64,000 nucleotides of DNA from Brachybacterium paraconglomeratum (GTDB lineage: Bacteria; Actinomycetota; Actinomycetes; Actinomycetales; Dermabacteraceae): assembly GCF_003994255.1 (NCBI RefSeq), contig NZ_ML133854.1, forward strand, positions 208,208-272,207, given 5' to 3'. Each line of letters begins with the position of its first letter. Position 1 is the first letter of the stretch. Below, in pieces: positions 8,688-17,365 of the stretch. The notes below the pieces were generated by a model, which was not told where the DNA came from, did no database searches, and was given only the letters and a program-made list of their open reading frames with translations. Both the position numbers and the translations under genes were made by a program.

Positions 8688-10172
8688 TCAGCCCTTGCGG
8701 GGGAACCAGCCGGAGACGGCCGGCTCGGTGTTCTGGTAGATGTGCTTGGCCTCGGTGTACTCCTCGAGACCCGTGGGGCCGAGCTCGCGCCCGAACCCGG
8801 ACATCTTGAAGCCGCCCCACTCCGCCTGCGGCAGGTAGGGGTGGTAGTCGTTGATCCAGATCGTGCCGTGGCGCAGCGCGCGCGAGACCCGGTTCGCGGT
8901 GCCCGCGTCGGAGGTCCACACCGCGCCGGCCAGGCCGTACTCGGTGTGGTTGGCGATCTCGATCGCCTCCTGCTCGGTGGAGAAGGTCTCCACCGTGATC
9001 ACCGGGCCGAAGCCCTCCTCGATCACGGCAGGGTTGTCCCGGGTGCAGCGGTCCAGCACCGTCGGGGCGTAGAAGAAGCCCTTCTCGTGCTCGGGGCCGC
9101 CCCAGTGGCCGCCGGTGCGCAGCCGCGCCCCGGCCTCGACGCCGCGCTTCACGTAGTCGGTGACCTTCTCGCGGTGGGCCTTCGAGATCAGCGGACCGGT
9201 CTCCGCGCTCTCGTCGAACGGGCCACCCATGACGATGCCCTCGGCGCGGGCGACGAGGTCGTCGACGAACCGCTCGGCGATGGACTCGTGGATGATCAGA
9301 CGCGTGCCCGCCGAGCACACCAGGCCCGAGTCGAGGAAGCCGGCGTTCAGCGCGTTGTCGAGCGCCGCCTCGTAGTCCGCGTCGGCGAAGACGACGTTGG
9401 GGTTCTTCCCGCCGAGCTCGAGGGCGACCTTCTTGATCCCCTTCGCGGCGGACTCGGCGATCTTCCGCCCGGTGACCAGTCCGCCCGTGAAGGAGACCAG
9501 GTCGATCTCCGGGTGGGAGGACAGCGGGGCGCCGACGGTGCCGCCGTCGCCGAGCACCAGGTTCGCCACGCCCTTCGGGAGCCCGAGCTCGTCGAGCACC
9601 TCCATCATCAGCATCGTGGTGTGCGGGGTGAGCTCGGCGGGCTTGAGCACGAAGGCGTTGCCGGCTGCGAGCGCGGGGGCGATCTTCCACGCGGCCTGCA
9701 GCAGCGGGAAGTTCCACGGCGTGATCATGCCGCACACGCCGACGGGCTCGCGGACCACGCGGGAGATCACCGCGGCATCGCCCGCGTCGACCAGACGGCC
9801 CGGGTCCTGGTCGGCGATCTTCCCGAAGTAGCGGAAGCAGGAGGCGATGTCGTCCATGTCGCCCTCGGCCTCGACCAGGCGCTTGCCGGTGTCCTGCGCC
9901 TCGGCGCGGGCGAACTCGTCCTTCCGCTCGGCCAGGCGGTCCGCGACGCGCAGCAGGAAGTCGCCGCGCTGGGCGGCCGGGGTGCCGGACCACTCGCCGC
10001 GCTCGAAGGCGGCGCGGGCGGCGAGGATCGCGCGCTCGACGTCCTCGGCGCCGGCCTCGGAGACCACGCCCACCTCGGAGCCGTCGGCCGGACAGGTGAT
10101 CGTGCGGGTCTCACCGGTGGAGGACGGCACCCAGGCGCCGTCGATGAACAGGGTCGCGGGGCTCTCAGTCAT
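8688..10172 (-). CDS. betB: Betaine aldehyde dehydrogenase
   Basis: 494-residue NAD(P)-dependent aldehyde dehydrogenase converting betaine aldehyde to glycine betaine. Visible ALDH motifs are ITPWNFPLLQAAWKIAPALAAGNAFVLKP (cofactor and entrance), ELGGKNPNVVFADAD with the general-base Glu, and the catalytic Cys in GLVCSAGTR. The ATG overlaps the end of the betT gene by 8 bp, which implies translational coupling between choline uptake and oxidation. Length is normal for the family. An aminoaldehyde dehydrogenase is the alternative, made unlikely by neighbours. Confidence 0.9.
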   Translation of the reverse strand: MTESPATLFIDGAWVPSSTGETRTITCPADGSEVGVVSEAGAEDVERAILAARAAFERGEWSGTPAAQRGDFLLRVADRLAERKDEFARAEAQDTGKRLVEAEGDMDDIASCFRYFGKIADQDPGRLVDAGDAAVISRVVREPVGVCGMITPWNFPLLQAAWKIAPALAAGNAFVLKPAELTPHTTMLMMEVLDELGLPKGVANLVLGDGGTVGAPLSSHPEIDLVSFTGGLVTGRKIAESAAKGIKKVALELGGKNPNVVFADADYEAALDNALNAGFLDSGLVCSAGTRLIIHESIAERFVDDLVARAEGIVMGGPFDESAETGPLISKAHREKVTDYVKRGVEAGARLRTGGHWGGPEHEKGFFYAPTVLDRCTRDNPAVIEEGFGPVITVETFSTEQEAIEIANHTEYGLAGAVWTSDAGTANRVSRALRHGTIWINDYHPYLPQAEWGGFKMSGFGRELGPTGLEEYTEAKHIYQNTEPAVSGWFPRKG

Positions 10173-12396
10173 GGTTCTCCTTCGTCGTCCGCGCGGTGGC
10201 GGGGTCGGTGGGCTGGTCGGGCTGGGTCGCATCGGACCGGTGGTCCTCACCCTGGGCGCTCTCGGGCTCGGCGTCGACGTGGTCGGCGTCGTCCCAGGTG
10301 TCCGGGGCGGTGACAGGGATCGTGCCGGTGGCGGTGCCGATCTCGTCGCTCATCGTCAAGTACATGATGTGAGCGTCGTAGGCGTCCAGGACGTCGCTGA
10401 TGACCTGCTCCTTCGTGTACCCCATGATGTCGCGTCCGCGGGAGCCGGTGCGCGAGAAGATCTCGATGCGGTAGTAGACGTCCCGCACGGTGGAGAGGTT
10501 CGCGGCGAAGCTCGGCACCGAGTACGCGACCGGGTAGGCCTGGTACTTGAAGTCCTCGGCATGCGGGAACGAGACGACCAGGTCGATGTACGGCACGCCG
10601 TGGTCGGGATGTTCGCCGCGATGGCAGGAGACGTCCGCGCCGAGTGCGCGCAGCTCCGAGGCGACCTCCTCGACGGCGGGGGTCGCGACCTCCGCAACGA
10701 AGGCGCGGGCCCTGCCCTCGTCGGCGTAGGACATGCGGCCCCGCAGGCGCTGCTGCCACGGGACGCGGTCGTGGGACTCGCCGCCGCGCACCCGGGAGGT
10801 GAGCACGCCGGGCAGGGCCGCGGTGCGGGCGTCGAGGTCCATCTGCTCGGTGCGCAGCACCTTCCACAGGCTGAACATCACCAGATACACCAGTATCGAC
10901 AGCGGCAGGCCCACCACCACGGTCGCGGCCTGAAGGGTGTACACCCCGTCGATGAAGAGCATCACGACGGTGAGCGCGCCGGTGATCACGGCCCATACGA
11001 TCCGCAGCCAGGGCGGGCCGTCGGAGTCCGTGGTGGAGGCCTTCGAGGTCATGTTCGCCATCACCAGCGAGCCGGAGTCCGCGGAGGTGACGTAGAAGAA
11101 CAATCCCGTCACCACGGCGAGCGAGACGGTGAAGAGCGCGCCCGGGTACTGCTCGAGCAGGTTGAAGAAGCCGGACTCGGGCTGGTTCACGGCGAGGTCG
11201 AGGAAATCTCCGTCGCCTGCGAAGCTCAGCGCGGCGTTCCCGAAGATCGACACCCACAGCAGGATGAACGAGAAGGGGATCAGCAGCACGCCGACGACGA
11301 ACTCGCGAAGGGTGCGGCCACGGGAGATGCGCGCCAGGAACAGGCTCACGAAGGGCGCCCAGGCGATCCACCACGCCCAGAAGAACAGGGTCCAGTCCGC
11401 CATCCACTGGTCGGAGGGGTAGTCGGCGGCGCCGTCGGTGTAGGCGAAGGTGTTCATCATCATCCCGGGGAAGCGGGAGAAGAAGTCGCCGATGTTCTGG
11501 ACGAGGGCGTTGAGCAGCTGGTGGGTCTGCCCGGAGAAGAGCACCCACAGCATCAGTGCGATCGCCAGCAGCACGTTGAGCTCGGAGAGGCGACGGATGC
11601 CCTTGTCGACGCCGGAGACGGTCGAGACGATCGTGATGCCGACCGCGAGCGCCATCAGCGCGATCTGCACCGCGATCGAGTTCGGGATCCCGAACAGGGC
11701 GGAGAGCCCGTAGTTCAGGAACACCACGCCGATGCCGAGGGAGACGGAGATCCCGAAGATCGTGCCGATCGTCGAGCCGATCTCGGCGACATGGCCGACG
11801 GCGCCGTGGATGCGCCGGCCGAAGATCGGTGCGAGCGCCGAGCGGATCGACAGCGGCAGGTGGTAGCGATAGGCGAACAGGCCGAAGGCCATGCCCATCA
11901 GCGCGTACATCGCCCACCCGGGGATGCCGTAGTGGAAGATCGTCCAGATCGTCGCCATCCGGGCGGCCTCGTCGGAGCCCGCCGGCGCATCGGGCGGGGT
12001 GAGGAGGTTCGTGGCCGGGCCCGAGATGCCGAAGAACATCAGGTCCACGCCGATGCCGGCCGCGAAGAGCATCGCCGCCCAGGTGAAGAGGTTGTACTTC
12101 GGCACGGAATGATCCGGGCCCATCCGGGTGCGGCCCACGCGGGAGAGCGCCACGAGCAGCACGAAGACGACCACGATCGCGGCGGTCAGGACGTAGTACC
12201 AGCCGAAGTTCGTCGCGATCCAGGCCATCGAGCCGAAGATCGCGGTCTCGGCGGCTCCGGGCCAGATCGCGGCGAAGAGCACGAACGCCACGATGATCAC
12301 GGAGGTGCCGGCGAAGACGGGCAGGTTGACGCGGGAGTGCGCGGGCCGGGCGCCTCCCTCCTTCTGTGCGCTGGGGGCGGGCGGGGCCTCGGCCAT
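10165..12396 (-). CDS. betT: BetT-type choline transporter (BCCT family)
   Basis: 743-residue first gene of the bet operon. Twelve transmembrane segments lie in residues 30-540, followed by a long soluble C-terminal domain of about 190 residues, typical of BetT-like proteins. The TM8 signature WAWWIAWAPFVSLFLARISRGR is present. The glycine stretch reads GIGVD at 114-118: the Asp replaces the BetP glycine, a change known to go with choline specificity and proton coupling. The ATG at 12396 follows GAGAGGA. A -10-like TAGAGT lies at 12532-12527, giving a leader of about 120 nt with a small hairpin (12430-12446). No betI-type regulator is present nearby. Confidence 0.9.
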   Translation of the reverse strand: MAEAPPAPSAQKEGGARPAHSRVNLPVFAGTSVIIVAFVLFAAIWPGAAETAIFGSMAWIATNFGWYYVLTAAIVVVFVLLVALSRVGRTRMGPDHSVPKYNLFTWAAMLFAAGIGVDLMFFGISGPATNLLTPPDAPAGSDEAARMATIWTIFHYGIPGWAMYALMGMAFGLFAYRYHLPLSIRSALAPIFGRRIHGAVGHVAEIGSTIGTIFGISVSLGIGVVFLNYGLSALFGIPNSIAVQIALMALAVGITIVSTVSGVDKGIRRLSELNVLLAIALMLWVLFSGQTHQLLNALVQNIGDFFSRFPGMMMNTFAYTDGAADYPSDQWMADWTLFFWAWWIAWAPFVSLFLARISRGRTLREFVVGVLLIPFSFILLWVSIFGNAALSFAGDGDFLDLAVNQPESGFFNLLEQYPGALFTVSLAVVTGLFFYVTSADSGSLVMANMTSKASTTDSDGPPWLRIVWAVITGALTVVMLFIDGVYTLQAATVVVGLPLSILVYLVMFSLWKVLRTEQMDLDARTAALPGVLTSRVRGGESHDRVPWQQRLRGRMSYADEGRARAFVAEVATPAVEEVASELRALGADVSCHRGEHPDHGVPYIDLVVSFPHAEDFKYQAYPVAYSVPSFAANLSTVRDVYYRIEIFSRTGSRGRDIMGYTKEQVISDVLDAYDAHIMYLTMSDEIGTATGTIPVTAPDTWDDADHVDAEPESAQGEDHRSDATQPDQPTDPATARTTKENHD

Positions 12397-12729
12397 CACG
12401 ATCCTCTCGGTCGACGCTCGGGACAGGACCGCTCGCGGTACGAGCGATCGGGCGGGGAGATCCGGCTCGGCGAGCGAGGACCGCTGCTCCTGCGCGGACG
12501 CTGTCCCTGGCCGCCGACCGAGCACGACTCTAGGAACGGATTGTCGGATGCTCCAGTTCCATGGACGATTCGTGAGGAACCAGTCAGGCAGCTGCGCGGG
12601 ATTGCCGGGATCGTCCCGGGATCGCCCTGACCTGCGCAGTGAGGCGGTAGGTGGACTCCCTCGTCCTGCGATGTCCGTGCGCTCCCCGCGCCGCGCGCGC
12701 CGTCGGGCCGGTGAGGAGGGTGGCCGCGC
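12397..12729 (-). promoter_or_regulatory. betT promoter region and downstream end of EamA gene
   Basis: 333 bp without a gene. A -10-like TAGAGT (12532-12527, minus strand) is the best promoter for the bet operon. Just upstream of where its -35 should sit is an inverted repeat GTTCC-N15-GGAAC (12556-12580), a possible regulator site. The leader holds a 6-bp hairpin cgctcg-cggta-cgagcg (12430-12446). At 12605-12619 a 6-bp hairpin with a 3-nt loop is the only candidate terminator for the gene at 12730. All weak individually. Confidence 0.35.
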
Positions 12730-13647
12730 TCACGTCCGGGAGCGCAGGGAGGCGAGCATCGCGGGCAGGATCGCGATCGCGGCGCCGGTCAGGCACAGCA
12801 CGCCGCCGAGCGCGGCGAGCGGCGGCGGCACCTCGCCGAGGATCGTCCAGGCGAGCACCACCGTGATCGCGGGGACGATCAGGGACGAGGAGGTGAGCAC
12901 CCCGGCCGGCGTGTGGGTGAGGGCGTAGCCCCACAGCAGGAAGGCGGCCGCGGTGGGCAGCACGCCCATGTACACGACCGCTGCGATCGCCGAGGCCGGG
13001 GCGCGGCCCAGCTCCGCGACGAGCTGCGGGGCGAAGGGCAGGCAGGCCAGCATCCCCGCCGTCATCCCGACGACGGTCATCGAGGTCGAGTCGATGTGAG
13101 CCAGCAGCGGCTTCTGCCCCAGCACGCTGCCGGCGTAGAGCACGGCCGCGAGCAGCCCGAGCACGAGCCCCGGCCCCTCCACGTGCCCGGTCGAGGTGGC
13201 CAGGGTGATCAGCCCGATCCCGCACAGCGCGATCACGACGCCGACGAGCAGCCGTGGGGACAGCCCCTCGCCGAGCAGCACGCCGGAGGCGACGGCCACG
13301 ATCAGCGGCGCGAGGTTCACGAGCATCGCGGCGGTCGCGGGATCCAGGAACAGCTCCGAGGCGTTGAGCACCACCGAGTACACGCAGAACCAGGTCACGC
13401 CCCAGGCGAGCACCCCGGCCCACATCCTGCCGCTCCGCGGCGTCCGCACCCGCCCGGTCAGCACGAGCGGGAGCATCACCGCCGCCGCGGTCACCATCCG
13501 CAGCAGCGTCATCGCCCCGGGGGAGAGGTGCGCACCGGAGAAGCGGATGACGATGAAGGAGGACGCCCACAGCAGCATCACCGCGGCGGCGGCGAGCCAG
13601 GGCAGCGCCGGGCGGGACGGTGCGGCCGGGGCGACGGGGGAGGGCAT
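12730..13647 (-). CDS. EamA/DMT-family exporter
   Basis: 305 residues with ten hydrophobic segments in two EamA repeats (about 18-145 and 155-295), as in drug/metabolite transporters that export amino acids, sugars or drugs. The repeats carry family-like pieces: ALLWASSFIVIRF at the first TM and YMGVLPTAAAFLLWGYAL plus LTSSSLIVPAITVVLAW in the second. CACGAT on the minus strand (13659-13654) ends 6 nt before the ATG, so the mRNA is probably leaderless. Substrate unknown. Confidence 0.88.
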   Translation of the reverse strand: MPSPVAPAAPSRPALPWLAAAAVMLLWASSFIVIRFSGAHLSPGAMTLLRMVTAAAVMLPLVLTGRVRTPRSGRMWAGVLAWGVTWFCVYSVVLNASELFLDPATAAMLVNLAPLIVAVASGVLLGEGLSPRLLVGVVIALCGIGLITLATSTGHVEGPGLVLGLLAAVLYAGSVLGQKPLLAHIDSTSMTVVGMTAGMLACLPFAPQLVAELGRAPASAIAAVVYMGVLPTAAAFLLWGYALTHTPAGVLTSSSLIVPAITVVLAWTILGEVPPPLAALGGVLCLTGAAIAILPAMLASLRSRT

Positions 13648-13788
13648 GCCGCCATCGTGCTCCTCCGTCGGACGCGAGGGCGAAACGCCGGCGCGGGTCT
13701 CACGGCTCGGTCGGCCCGCCCGCAGGTCGGAACGCCCCGTCGGCGGGCGGCGCGGGCGTCCCGCCTGCTGTCGGGCGGTGCGGTCCGC

Positions 13789-14265
13789 TCAGCCGGCGGC
13801 GGCCTCGAGCCGGGCGACGTCGAGCTTCGTCTGCGTCATCATCTCGCGCGTCACCGCCTCGGCGTGCGGGCCCTGCAGCAGCTCGTTCAGTCGCTGCGGG
13901 ATCACCTGCCAGGACAGGCCGAAGCGGTCACGGCACCAGCCGCACTGCGACTCCGCGCCGCCGTTGGCGATCAGCGCCTCCCGCAGCCGGTCGACCTCCT
14001 CCTGCGACTCGACGGTGAGCATGATCGAGACCGCCTCCGACAGCGGGAAGGCGGGCCCGCCGTTCAGCAGCGTGTACGGCACGCCGCCGAGCACCAGGTC
14101 GACGGTGAGCGCCTGACCGGTCATATCGGGACCGTCCGGCGGGCCGCCGCCGGCCTCGTAGACGGTGCGCTGGAGGATCCGGGAGTCCTCGACGAGGGAG
14201 ACGTAGAACTCGGCGGCCTCGTCGATGCGGCCGTCGAACCAGAGACAGGTGCCGATGGTGGTCAT
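13789..14265 (-). CDS. PhnB-like VOC-superfamily protein
   Basis: 158-residue protein of the PhnB/3-demethylubiquinone-methyltransferase-like VOC group: LWFDGRIDEAAEFYVSL at the N-terminus, VPYTLLNGGPAF in the middle and SQCGWCRDRFGLSWQVIPQRL near the end, where family members read CGWLKDKFGVSWQIVP. These proteins are usually uncharacterised. The ATG at 14265 follows AGGAGGA. A -10-like TACTGT (14337-14332) and a conserved box (14360-14374) shared with another VOC gene lie upstream; the local AraC regulator is the likely controller. Confidence 0.82.
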   Translation of the reverse strand: MTTIGTCLWFDGRIDEAAEFYVSLVEDSRILQRTVYEAGGGPPDGPDMTGQALTVDLVLGGVPYTLLNGGPAFPLSEAVSIMLTVESQEEVDRLREALIANGGAESQCGWCRDRFGLSWQVIPQRLNELLQGPHAEAVTREMMTQTKLDVARLEAAAG

Positions 14266-14359
14266 GGGGCTGTCCTCCTGCAGTGTCGGTGCTGCGGGTC
14301 GGTGCGGGCCGGCGGCCCGTCGTGCGCTCACAGTAGGCCCGCGCCGCCGCCGCAGGTAG

Positions 14360-14374
14360 GTCCGATCCTGCGCA
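14360..14374 (-). promoter_or_regulatory. Putative AraC operator, copy A
   Basis: GTCCGATCCTGCGCA (plus-strand reading). The same box, with one difference, lies at 33561-33575 upstream of the second VOC gene. Measured on the minus strand, the box begins 39 bp before the -10-like hexamer here and 38 bp in the other copy. That position suits an activator site just upstream of the -35. Confidence 0.6.
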
Positions 14375-14420
14375 CTGCGGGGTCTGTCCTCCGCGGCGGG
14401 GCGGGTCTACTGTCCACGGC

Positions 14421-14864
14421 ATGAGCATCCACATGGAGAACGTCGGGATCGCGGTGCGCGATCTCGAGGAGGCGATCGCCTTCTTCACCGACTTGGGCCT
14501 GACCGTGCTCGGCAGGGACACCGTCCGCGGCGAGTGGGCATCGACCGCCGTGGGGCTGGACGGCAACCACGTGCGGATCGCGCTGCTCGGAGTGCCCGAC
14601 GGGAGCGGGCAGCTGGAGCTGTTCGAGTACCTCCACCCCGAGGCGATCGAGGCCGCCCCGACGCAGCCGCACGAGATCGGCATGCACCGCGTCGCCTTCC
14701 GGGTCGAGGACCTCGACGCGGCGCTCGAGATCGCGGCGCGTCACGGCTGCCGTCCCGTGCGGGGCGTGGCGACCTACGAGGACGTGTACCGCCTGACCTA
14801 CCTGCGCGGCCCGAGCGGGATCCTGGTCATGCTCGCCGAGCAGCTGGGCGGGACGGGGGACTGA
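14421..14864 (+). CDS. Glyoxalase/VOC-superfamily protein
   Basis: 147-residue single-domain VOC protein: NVGIAVRDLEEAIAFFTDLGL at 7-27 and HRVAFRVEDLDAALEIAARHG around 92-112 form the paired beta-alpha-beta-beta-beta units with metal-ligand-type His and Glu positions. It resembles methylmalonyl-CoA epimerase and lactoylglutathione-lyase-like proteins; the reaction cannot be assigned. TACTGT at 14408-14413 ends 7 nt before the ATG, indicating a leaderless transcript divergent from the PhnB-like gene. Confidence 0.8.
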   Translation: MSIHMENVGIAVRDLEEAIAFFTDLGLTVLGRDTVRGEWASTAVGLDGNHVRIALLGVPDGSGQLELFEYLHPEAIEAAPTQPHEIGMHRVAFRVEDLDAALEIAARHGCRPVRGVATYEDVYRLTYLRGPSGILVMLAEQLGGTGD

Positions 14865-14947
14865 GCCGGAGGGTCGGCGCCGGGCCGACGCGATCGGTGG
14901 AGCGGCCGACGGGACGCGGCACGGCGTGCCGTCGGGCTCGTCGCCCC

Positions 14948-15967
14948 TCAGGCGCTCGCCGGGGTCCAGCCGAGCGCCGGTCCGAGCCGAGTGGCGATGT
15001 CGGTGAGGATCTGCACGTAGTCCTCATGGGTGAAGCTGAAGGGGAGCGCGAAGGCGACTTCGTCGACCTCGCGGAAGCCCTCGTGCGCCCACAGCTGCTC
15101 GGCGATCTCCTCGCTCGTGCCCACCAGGTCCGGGGCGAACATCATCCGGCGCGGACCCTGCGGGGTGCGGGTGCGCGGCAGGCGCTCGGCGGAATAGGCG
15201 CGGTAGCGCTCCGCCTGGTCGGTCGACGCCGAGTCGGTGGGGATCACGACCAGGCCCTGCGAGGCGCGGGTGCCGCCCGCGGCGCGGAAGGCGCGGATCT
15301 GTGCGGCCTGGACCGCGGCGAAGTCCGGCTCCGCGTCGGGGCCGGGGAAGAGGACGCTCGAGGAGAGCAGGTGCAGGCCGTGCTCCCCGGCCCAGACGGC
15401 GGAGTCGAGGGACCCGGCGCCGTACCAGAGCCGCTCTCGCAGACCGGGGGAGTGGGGCTCGACGCGGGAGGAGTACTCCTCGACCACGCCCTGCTTCCCC
15501 TCCAGCTCCCGCACCCGCTCGCCGGCGAGCAGGCCCGCGAGACGCTCCACCCTGGTCTTGGAGAAGTCCTCGACCTCTGCGGTGTCCGGGTAGAGGGCGT
15601 CCTTGACGGTGTCGTACTGCATCGGGGTGCCGACGCTGACGCCGGGATTGATCCGGCCGCTGGAGAGCACGTCGACGGTCGCGAGGTCCTCCGCGAGGCG
15701 CAGCGGGTTCTCCCAGCCCAGAGGCGTCACCGCGGTGCCCAGCTCGATCCGGGAGGTGCGCTGGCTCGCCGCGGCCATCACCGCGATCGGGGAGGAGATC
15801 CCGAACTGCAGGTGGCGGTGGCGCAGCCAGGCGCTGTCGAGGCCGAGCTCCTCGCCGAGCTCGATGAGCGACAGGGTCGACTCGTGCCCGACCGCGGGAT
15901 CGGCCGGATCGAACAGGCCGATGGTGAGGAAGCCGAGGCGGCGCAGGGAACGGGAGCGATCGGGCAT
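14948..15967 (-). CDS. LLM-class flavin-dependent oxidoreductase
   Basis: 339-residue luciferase-like monooxygenase. It begins with the barrel strand RRLGFLTIGLFDP, has LDSAWLRHRHLQF (a variant of the WxxEHH region) and SRIELGTAVTPLGWENPLRLAEDLATVDVLSSGRINPGVSVG, the standard bacterial LLM core. These enzymes use reduced flavin to oxidise aldehydes, sulfonates or other compounds; substrate unknown. The ATG at 15967 follows GGAAGG. Convergent with the VOC gene to its left. Confidence 0.85.
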   Translation of the reverse strand: MPDRSRSLRRLGFLTIGLFDPADPAVGHESTLSLIELGEELGLDSAWLRHRHLQFGISSPIAVMAAASQRTSRIELGTAVTPLGWENPLRLAEDLATVDVLSSGRINPGVSVGTPMQYDTVKDALYPDTAEVEDFSKTRVERLAGLLAGERVRELEGKQGVVEEYSSRVEPHSPGLRERLWYGAGSLDSAVWAGEHGLHLLSSSVLFPGPDAEPDFAAVQAAQIRAFRAAGGTRASQGLVVIPTDSASTDQAERYRAYSAERLPRTRTPQGPRRMMFAPDLVGTSEEIAEQLWAHEGFREVDEVAFALPFSFTHEDYVQILTDIATRLGPALGWTPASA

Positions 15968-16038
15968 CGGGGGGCCTTCCGGAGCAGGACGCACTGGGGC
16001 GCGGTGCGCTCATCGTAGCCAGCGACGCTCCCCGGTGA

Positions 16039-16281
16039 TCAGCCGCGGTCGAGCAGACGCTCGAGCGGGATCGTGCCGTCCTGCCAGGGGGTCAGCAGCC
16101 ACACCGCGAGATACGCGCCGACGCCGAGCACGGGCAGCAGGAAGGAGGCGAGCACGAGCAGGCGCATGATCCACACGTTCAGACCGGTGAGCTCGGCGAG
16201 GCCGCCGGCGATGCCGCCGAGGAGGCGCTGGGGGCCGCGGCGGAAGCGGAAGCCGCGGAGGGTGGCGAAGAAGGAGTTCAT
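16039..16281 (-). CDS. PspC-domain membrane protein
   Basis: 80-residue PspC protein. The hallmark GGIAGGLAELTGLNVWIMRLL is followed by a hydrophobic stretch of about 22 residues and VWLLTPWQD. Actinobacterial PspC proteins sit in the membrane and take part in envelope stress signalling, sometimes with a histidine kinase; no such partner is nearby. TAGCCT (minus, 16294-16289) ends 7 nt before the ATG, so it is probably leaderless. Confidence 0.88.
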   Translation of the reverse strand: MNSFFATLRGFRFRRGPQRLLGGIAGGLAELTGLNVWIMRLLVLASFLLPVLGVGAYLAVWLLTPWQDGTIPLERLLDRG

Positions 16282-16428
16282 GGGATCGAGGCTAGGCGCG
16301 GCCGCGGCCCTCGGCACTGGGGCTGGCCCCCGTCCTCGGCGCGGGATTCCCGCTCCTGCGCCGGGCGGGACCCGGGCGGCGGGGACGGTTCCGCAGCTCC
16401 CGGGCCCGGCGGCTGTGGCCCGGTCCTG

Positions 16429-17328
16429 TCAGCCCTCCTCGCCGGCGGGCCAGGCGTTCGGCGTGCATCCCTGCAGGTCGATGGACTGCTGGAGCATGAC
16501 CGGGGCGGGTGCGCCCTCGGCCGGGCAGCTCGCGTGGCCGTGGCCGAGGAAGTGACCCACCTCGTGGTTGATCATGTACGCGCGGTACTCGGCGAGGTCG
16601 TCGTAGGTGGGGGTCGCGTGCAGCCAGCGGTCGGAGTTCAGCGCCACCTCGGGCCCGATCCGGCAGCTCCACACCCCGCCGGTCTTCGCTGGCAGGCACA
16701 GCTCGTCGACCGTGGGCGGGGAGCCGATCGAGATCGTGAACTCCGCCTCCGCCGGGTCCGCGACCCGGTGGAAGACGACGTCGGCAGGGCCCTGCCAGCC
16801 GCGCTCGTCGGCGAGCACGGCGGCGATCTCCTCCGCGGCCTCCTCGGCGTCGACGTCGATCCCGTCCTCGACCCGCACCGCGTAGGGGCGCAGCACGCCC
16901 TCGGTCGGCGCGTCCCCCGCCGCGGCGACGGTCCAGGTCCCGGCGCCGACGGTCCCGCTGCGCACCATCTCCACGTCACCGCCCGCCTCCGGGGACTCCG
17001 CCTCGGGGGTCCTCTCCGCCGCGTCGTCGGTCGGCGTCGCCTCCTCGCCGGGGGTCCCTTCGCCGGTCGGCTCCGCCGCGGGGGCGTCGTCCTCGGCCGA
17101 GGTCGTGCCGCCCTCGTCGGAGTCGGCGGGCGTCCCGTCGTGCTCCGGGGCCGCGGACTCCGCGGCGGTGCTGGCCTGCTGCTGCTCCGGCGGCGTGCCC
17201 GCCCCGCGCACGAGCGAGACGAGCAGCAGCACCAGCGCGATCACGACCAGCAGCACGAGCCCCGAGCACACGAGGCGACCCCGCCTCGTCAGGCGGAGGA
17301 CGGGGCGGTGCGGCGTGGGCTCGGTCAC
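16429..17328 (-). CDS. DUF3152 secreted metalloprotease-like protein
   Basis: 299 residues. A single transmembrane anchor (about 20-43) is followed by a low-complexity Glu/Thr/Ala-rich linker to about 120, then the DUF3152 domain with FHRV and the zinc-type motif NHEVGHFLGHGH near 262-273, ending CPAEGAPAPVMLQQSIDLQGCTPNAWP. It looks like an externally exposed zinc peptidase; the substrate is unknown. Start is a GTG with TACTCT (17340-17335) 6 nt upstream. Its promoter overlaps that of the divergent DUF429 gene. Confidence 0.85.
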   Translation of the reverse strand: MTEPTPHRPVLRLTRRGRLVCSGLVLLVVIALVLLLVSLVRGAGTPPEQQQASTAAESAAPEHDGTPADSDEGGTTSAEDDAPAAEPTGEGTPGEEATPTDDAAERTPEAESPEAGGDVEMVRSGTVGAGTWTVAAAGDAPTEGVLRPYAVRVEDGIDVDAEEAAEEIAAVLADERGWQGPADVVFHRVADPAEAEFTISIGSPPTVDELCLPAKTGGVWSCRIGPEVALNSDRWLHATPTYDDLAEYRAYMINHEVGHFLGHGHASCPAEGAPAPVMLQQSIDLQGCTPNAWPAGEEG

Positions 17329-17365
17329 TCCTCGAGAGTACGGGCGAGCTCCTTATCCTGGGCGG
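17329..17365. promoter_or_regulatory. Overlapping divergent leaderless promoters
   Basis: Only 37 bp separate two divergent start codons. The -10 elements TACTCT (minus, 17340-17335) and TATCCT (plus, 17354-17359) are 13 bp apart, so each -35 region must overlap the other -10. The two polymerases cannot bind together, which predicts mutually exclusive firing. Confidence 0.5.
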
